Assembly (NCBI GenBank): GCA_012031225.1
Contig: JAAUTZ010000005.1
Coordinates: 14,006-78,005 of the forward strand
DNA from: Chloroflexaceae bacterium
GTDB lineage: Bacteria > Chloroflexota > Chloroflexia > Chloroflexales > Chloroflexaceae
DNA: 64,000 nt
Direction of reading: 5' to 3'
A program made the position numbers and the translations under genes. Positions 59,445 to 64,000 of the stretch are shown here, piece by piece. How positions within the stretch are numbered: the stretch's first letter is position 1; each line of letters starts with the position of its first letter. The notes below the pieces were generated by a model, which searched no databases, was not told the origin of the DNA, and was given only the letters and a program-made list of their open reading frames with translations.

Positions 59445-62075
59445 TTAATCACACTCGGCATCAATGCCGCGTACCGTCTCCTCTGGCAGCACCATCGTAA
59501 CGACAGGCAACGGCACAGTATCACCGAGCGGGCCTCCGGCGCGGGTCTCGCTGATCGAGAAGGTCGTAGTAGATTTGCGTTCGCCGTCTTCCCAGAATTG
59601 GTTGTAGATGCGGGTGACACCATCCCGCCCGCGATAGCCCACCTCAACCCGCAGGGTGTAGCGGCCGGGCGTGAGTGCGTCGTCGCTATCGGGATCAATG
59701 CGGAAGTGCAACTGGTTCTGGCTATCTTGGATCACAGGTGCAAAAACCTGCACGCTGTCGTCAGTCTTACGAATGATCGCATAGCCGTAGATTGTGCCGA
59801 AGGTGGCCGCATCAGCATTGTAGCGACTGGACCCGACTAGCCCGCGGAAGTAGTCGGCTGCTCCGCCATCGGGCACATTGCTGCCGCCCGCACTGCGAAC
59901 TTCTTCGCCCGGCTTGGCTTCGAGCACGAGACACGAGTCGTACTTGATCTCATTGCTGATGCGCTTGAGGAAGGCTGCAATCGCCCCGACATCACGGGCA
60001 TCGTACAGATCGGAGGGGCTAGTGGCAACATCGCTCAGCCCGGTGGTATCGAAGCGGCCCATCGCTAGCACGAAGAAGCGGAAGTCGTCGTAGCCACGAT
60101 TGTACATGTCACGGTGCATCTCCTGCGAAATCCGCATCATAGATTGGATCGGCAGTTCACGCCCATCTGCCGCATAGCCAATGTTGCAGAAGGCGATATT
60201 GTTTGCGTTGGTTACACCGCTGCATTCAGGGCGGAAGGGGTTGGTGGCACTTGAGTTGAACATGGAATTGGACACCCCATCGGTCATATAGATAATCACG
60301 CGGCGATTCTCTTGCTTAACAGTGGCGCCGGCGGGGATGTACTCGGCTGGGAAATCAGAGGCACGGATGAGTTCAAATGCCTTCCACATACCATCTGCGC
60401 CTGCTGTACCGCCACTCGTGAGGTAGCTCGGCGATTTGCCGGCTTCGCTGGTGCAGCACTGCCCGATGGTGCGGACGTGATTGGCTAGGGTCGGATCAGC
60501 CGGATCATACCATTTGCCACTAACGGGGCCTAGGTTATCATTGAAGGTAACGATACGGATCCGATCTTCGGGGATCATCCCATCCACAATATCGAGGATC
60601 GCTTCACGCGCTTCAAAGATGCGCCGCCCGTTTTCGTTGCGCCATGGTGCGCGTGAGCCACCTTCACACGAGCCGCCATTGACGAATGCGAAGTAGGGCA
60701 GAGGTACCGCCGGGTTGTACGTCTCGCATTGATAGTCGCGTCCATCGCCACTCTTGTAGATCCATGTGCCCCAGCCCTCGATGCTCCAGCTCATTGAGCC
60801 GCTGATGTCGAGGATGATGGTGTAGCCGGCGGGCTTGATCTCCTCATCGGGGATGATGTTGCGCTCCGTCCACGCGGGGCGGATGGCGACAGGGCCCAAC
60901 ACGCCGTAGCGTTGATCGGGCGGGACGACGACGTTCTCGGCAAGACACGGTGTACCACGCGGGGTGACGGCCCGCCCCAGCGAGACCAGATCAACATACG
61001 AGCCAGTGCCATCTGCGCCGTAGCCACGAATGTAGAAGCTGCCGAACTCACTCAGGCGAAAGGCGGGATCGTTGCCATCACTAGGGTTGCCTGTTGTTGC
61101 ATTGTAGATTGGCAGGATCATGCGCGTGCGGGTGTCAATTAAGGTATCCAGTTGATCGCGCAGATTGTTGGTCAGCAAGCTCTGGAACGTATTACCCGGG
61201 TAGCCATACAGCCAGTCATCGGTGCTAAGCACACGCGGCTCATTCGGATAGGTGCCGCTGGTATCGTCTTCGCCCTGCATTTGGATGTAGGGGGCTTCGT
61301 CGAAGCCCAGCTTCAGGTTGCCCGGAATGGTCAACATCTGCGCGACTTGATCATTCCCATAGCTCTGCCGCCAGCGGGTTAGACCAATCTGCGGGGTGAC
61401 GGGAGACCCGTCTACTGGGAGATACATCCGTTTCCACTTGAAGCGTTGCCCGAATTGCCCCGCCACATCGGGCAGGATGATCGTGCCGTCATAGTCGCGG
61501 AACTCGCCATTGTTATCCAGCGCACCCGCACTCACCACGAAGGGGTACACGCCGTCTACCGGTGGGCAGCTGCCCGCGTAGGCAGATGACGAGACGGGGA
61601 GATCGTTGACTCCCATAATCCGGGCGAAGTAGGTTTCTACCTTCCCGCGAGTTTGGACTTGGATGTAGCGGGCGTTGCCGGGCCGCGTGCCGCACTGGCC
61701 TACGTCGCAGCCGAGCGGGTTACCACCTTGATCAAGGTAGATCGCCCGCACGCCGCGTTCACGGGGCCCGAAGCTGCCGGTATCATAGGGCTTGGGCGTG
61801 ATGCCATTCTCCTCAAACGCCCGCGTCACGGCACTGAACACATCGGTGTCGCCAGTGGCGGGGGTGAGGTACATCTGCATCCCCGAAATTGCTGCTGCGT
61901 TGGTGGCCCGCACTAGCGCACGCTGTTCTTGGTAGGTGTTGCCCACATCAGCGGAGAAGGCAACAAAGCCAAACAGCACGAAGATCATGAACGCCAGCAG
62001 CGGGATGCTCTGGCCCCGCACCTTGCGGGTGCGGAACCGGGTCCGTGTGGTTGGAGTGTAAGGTTTCTTTTTCAT
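59445..62075 (-). CDS. TadG-like protein with von Willebrand factor A domain
   Basis: An 876-residue protein. The N-terminus is of the Tad/TadE-TadG kind: a basic stretch (TRFRTRKVRGQSIPLLAFMIFVLFGFVAFSADVGNTYQEQRALVRATNAAAISG). The rest is extracellular. A VWA domain carries the metal-site motif DISGSMS (about residue 430) and a later TDGVSNSMFNSS; a sub-cluster of cysteines occurs in CETYNPAVPLPYF and CCTSEAGK. TadG-like VWA proteins are thought to be minor pilins or surface adhesins. The C-terminal part contains a beta-domain (FRIDPDSDDALTPGRYTLRVEVGYRG). It may be a fused TadG and adhesin. It precedes kelch/Calx-beta, and ends by two hairpins. Confidence 0.88.
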   Translation of the reverse strand: MKKKPYTPTTRTRFRTRKVRGQSIPLLAFMIFVLFGFVAFSADVGNTYQEQRALVRATNAAAISGMQMYLTPATGDTDVFSAVTRAFEENGITPKPYDTGSFGPRERGVRAIYLDQGGNPLGCDVGQCGTRPGNARYIQVQTRGKVETYFARIMGVNDLPVSSSAYAGSCPPVDGVYPFVVSAGALDNNGEFRDYDGTIILPDVAGQFGQRFKWKRMYLPVDGSPVTPQIGLTRWRQSYGNDQVAQMLTIPGNLKLGFDEAPYIQMQGEDDTSGTYPNEPRVLSTDDWLYGYPGNTFQSLLTNNLRDQLDTLIDTRTRMILPIYNATTGNPSDGNDPAFRLSEFGSFYIRGYGADGTGSYVDLVSLGRAVTPRGTPCLAENVVVPPDQRYGVLGPVAIRPAWTERNIIPDEEIKPAGYTIILDISGSMSWSIEGWGTWIYKSGDGRDYQCETYNPAVPLPYFAFVNGGSCEGGSRAPWRNENGRRIFEAREAILDIVDGMIPEDRIRIVTFNDNLGPVSGKWYDPADPTLANHVRTIGQCCTSEAGKSPSYLTSGGTAGADGMWKAFELIRASDFPAEYIPAGATVKQENRRVIIYMTDGVSNSMFNSSATNPFRPECSGVTNANNIAFCNIGYAADGRELPIQSMMRISQEMHRDMYNRGYDDFRFFVLAMGRFDTTGLSDVATSPSDLYDARDVGAIAAFLKRISNEIKYDSCLVLEAKPGEEVRSAGGSNVPDGGAADYFRGLVGSSRYNADAATFGTIYGYAIIRKTDDSVQVFAPVIQDSQNQLHFRIDPDSDDALTPGRYTLRVEVGYRGRDGVTRIYNQFWEDGERKSTTTFSISETRAGGPLGDTVPLPVVTMVLPEETVRGIDAECD

Positions 62076-62115
62076 GCCGACAAACTCTCTTTCTCGTTCC
62101 GGTTGGTATGTTTCA

Positions 62116-62130
62116 GGAGCAGCCTGCTCC
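62116..62130. repeat. Short palindrome between DUF1349-like and VWA genes
   Basis: GGAGCAG and CTGCTCC (62116-62122 and 62124-62130) form a palindrome with a single central base, in the 62-base gap. It resembles the GCAGCAGGG element at 59347. Confidence 0.4.
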
Positions 62131-62137
62131 GCCGTCC

Positions 62138-64000
62138 TTAGCGCAAACTGATATTATCAAAGGTGGCTTCGACGTGGCGCGAGTCGTCGCGGGCAGTGGC
62201 AAAGATGCCCGCCGTGAAGCCACTGTTAAATTCGTTCATTGTGACCGTGCCAGTGCGCGTCCAGTCCGCCCCATTGAGGGAGAAGAATATCTCGTAGCGG
62301 CTGGCATCAAGGCGGCGAACCCGTAACCACATCGGCGCATTCAACTTGGTAGTTGTTTGCAATTGGCTAATCTGGTTGCTGGTTGCACCATTACGGATCG
62401 TGGTTTGGATCTCAAACCGATTGCTACTGTTGGTATTGCGCGTGATATTCACAGCAATGTGGGCAGCGTCCGGTGCGGTGGATGAGCGCAGCATCACGCC
62501 AGCCTTCGCATAGTCTTGGTTGAAGTTAACTCCGCCCGCAGCCCGCCACGTTGCAAGGCGCACGGTGATTTCTTGGAAGCTGCCGCCGACGTTCTGGTAA
62601 ACGTAGTGCAAGCCTTCCGGTGGGCTAGTCTGCAAGCCGCGCCCAGAAGCACAGATCGAGGCCCCAGAGCCGGACAGGTTGCTATAGCCGAGACTGGTTG
62701 TCCCAATATCCACGGCTCGCCACGGTGCGCTTACATTGGGCACAGTGCCGGGCGCAGGCGGGCAGGTGAGCGGCGGCGGGGTCGGGGTTGGCGCAAACTC
62801 AAGGATCGAGATGTTGTCTATCGTCGCCTGCGTGTACTGATCTGTGCGCCCGGATGTAACGGCGATACCGATTAAGAATGGCTGGCTCAGATCGCTCATG
62901 CTGCGCGTGCCGCTCATCTGCACCCAGTTGATGCCATTGAACGAATACCATGCGCGGAAGACGTTGCTATCGGCGGTGTCGCGGCTGAGGCGATACCAGA
63001 TACCGGAGTCATAGACTTGATCGCCGCCGGTATTGCCCACCGTATTGCCAGCGGAGGTGCGTCCTTCAAAGCGGGTTTTAGCATTGCTGCGTCCCAACAT
63101 CATGGTGAAGGAAGCATTCGCATTAGTGTTGTTGCGGATCATCACCCCGACCCGTGCATTATCGCCGATGTTTGTGAGATCCCAGTTAGCGATACGCATG
63201 GTGACCTGTTGGAAGCTGGGCGACACTTCGCGGTAGACATAGCGGAACTGATCGGATGTGGAGCCGATGCCGCTGCTGGAGCTACACACCGTCATCTGGT
63301 TGGCGGTGGCCCATGTGGAGCCGGGCTTGCCGCCGTTGATGTCGAGGGCTGTCCAGCCGCCGCTGATCTCGTTGATGGGATCGGTTTCGCTACACTGCGC
63401 GACAAAGGCAGTGGGCGTAGTAGTGGGTGAGCTAGTCGGGGTCAGGGTCGCCCCACCTGCTGTCGCCGTAAGTTCGGCAGGGTTGAGCGTCGGCGTTTGC
63501 GTCGGGGTCGGTGTGGGTGTGCCGGTTTCGGTGGGGGTGGGGGTTGCCAGCGGCACGCCATAGAAGGTGCGCGTAGCGAAGCGCGAGAAGCGGCTTGAAT
63601 TGGTGGGGCGAGCGCGGGCAAAGATGGTATAGGGCCGCTCTGCGCTACCGGGCAGCGAGAGGAAACGAGTGTACAGGGTGCTGTTCATGGTGGCAGTGCT
63701 ACACGGTGATGCCGATGATGAGAAGACGCAGTACGGACGGGCCGTATCGTTTGTGACATTGGAAAGGAACTGGAAGTCGCCGGGGGCGATGATGTTCATT
63801 TCCACAAGGCTGATGCCCACGCCGTTGTTCTGCGCGTTGGTTCTGTTCGGGTCATAGTCAGGGTGGTTGCGGTCAAAGGCAATCACCTCAAAGCCCGTCT
63901 CAAGTTGGTTGGAGATCTGGGTTGAGTTGGCGATGGGATTGATGATCTCGACAAAGAGATCCACTGGCGGCACGGTGAAGGTCAGCGATTGCCACTCCGT
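62138..64000 (-). CDS. Secreted protein with tandem DUF1349-like domains, N-terminus cut
   Basis: The visible part is 620 residues and runs open to the window end, so the start, and any signal peptide, lie outside. The first 150 residues are unassigned; a Thr/Pro linker (PTPTETGTPTPTPTQTPT) follows, then two related domains (about residues 205-400 and 420-620). Each repeats the pattern Y-x-Y-x-E/N-V-x-x-S/G-S-F-Q-x-(V/I)-T-V/M-R and GVMIR/GVMLRSS, and ends in W-x-x-x-DNISI-type strands; they match the concanavalin-like DUF1349 group. Such domains bind glycans. It lies 62 bases ahead of the VWA gene. Confidence 0.8.
   Translation of the reverse strand, partial: TEWQSLTFTVPPVDLFVEIINPIANSTQISNQLETGFEVIAFDRNHPDYDPNRTNAQNNGVGISLVEMNIIAPGDFQFLSNVTNDTARPYCVFSSSASPCSTATMNSTLYTRFLSLPGSAERPYTIFARARPTNSSRFSRFATRTFYGVPLATPTPTETGTPTPTPTQTPTLNPAELTATAGGATLTPTSSPTTTPTAFVAQCSETDPINEISGGWTALDINGGKPGSTWATANQMTVCSSSSGIGSTSDQFRYVYREVSPSFQQVTMRIANWDLTNIGDNARVGVMIRNNTNANASFTMMLGRSNAKTRFEGRTSAGNTVGNTGGDQVYDSGIWYRLSRDTADSNVFRAWYSFNGINWVQMSGTRSMSDLSQPFLIGIAVTSGRTDQYTQATIDNISILEFAPTPTPPPLTCPPAPGTVPNVSAPWRAVDIGTTSLGYSNLSGSGASICASGRGLQTSPPEGLHYVYQNVGGSFQEITVRLATWRAAGGVNFNQDYAKAGVMLRSSTAPDAAHIAVNITRNTNSSNRFEIQTTIRNGATSNQISQLQTTTKLNAPMWLRVRRLDASRYEIFFSLNGADWTRTGTVTMNEFNSGFTAGIFATARDDSRHVEATFDNISLR

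Overview
The window is moderately GC-rich, gene-dense bacterial DNA. It most likely comes from a member of the Chloroflexota, class Chloroflexia; the genus cannot be fixed from sequence alone. The grounds are a seven-gene alternative complex III operon in the order known from Chloroflexus, an isopentenyl phosphate kinase of the kind found in Roseiflexus-type bacteria, a decaprenyl-phosphate phosphoribosyltransferase-like UbiA protein, a Tad apparatus with no secretin gene in view, and large Thr/Pro-linked secreted proteins.

Layout. 1-3.6 kb: edge of a PD-(D/E)XK (Rpn-like) transposase/nuclease, a class V aminotransferase, YgfZ, a CPBP protease and a small membrane protein. 4-7 kb: a strong promoter with a long, potentially switching leader before a GT4 glycosyltransferase, then Maf and a LuxR-type response regulator. 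7-12.5 kb (minus strand): DUF4013 and CinA-like proteins, a YtxH-like protein, and thrS with a short membrane-anchored gene behind a threonine T-box leader. 12.6-19.8 kb (plus): a tight run gabT - GNAT - AlbA_2/HATPase protein - ParA-like ATPase - type III polyketide synthase - methyltransferase - flavoprotein. The last three resemble phenolic-lipid (alkylresorcinol/alkylquinone) clusters; the AlbA_2-ParA pair looks like an inserted cassette. 19.9-21.1 kb: a metallophosphoesterase broken by one frameshift.

21.3-29.5 kb: actABCDEFG, quinol-oxidising alternative complex III, with a clear promoter and terminator. 29.7-31.7 kb: a soluble Ser/Thr kinase with a WD40 propeller. 31.8-36.4 kb (minus): pyruvate:ferredoxin oxidoreductase and a dihydroorotate-dehydrogenase-like flavoprotein. 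36.8-42.4 kb: a small unknown protein plus a WYL regulator, MscS, an orphan glycine-betaine-type binding lipoprotein, a GSDH-family sugar dehydrogenase lipoprotein and rpmB. 42.5-44.6 kb (minus): MBL hydrolase, RdgB, VTT membrane protein. 44.7-47.6 kb (plus): UbiA-like transferase, isopentenyl phosphate kinase (apparently leaderless and flanked by oppositely oriented heptanucleotide repeats) and a SpoIIM-like protein.

47.7-64 kb (minus): a GT39/DUF2723-like membrane protein, DUF192, a Tad export set (tadC, tadB, cpaF/tadA, cpaE/tadZ with a receiver domain, cpaB), and upstream three very large secreted or surface proteins: kelch/Calx-beta, TadG-like VWA, and a tandem DUF1349-like lectin-fold protein cut by the window end. 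Together these suggest a surface-display or pilus system. The most distinctive unexplained items are the AlbA_2-ParA pair, the leader at 4.0-4.27 kb, the heptad arrays placed at gene stop codons, and the composition of the Tad-linked secreted proteins. No rRNA, tRNA or CRISPR array was seen.
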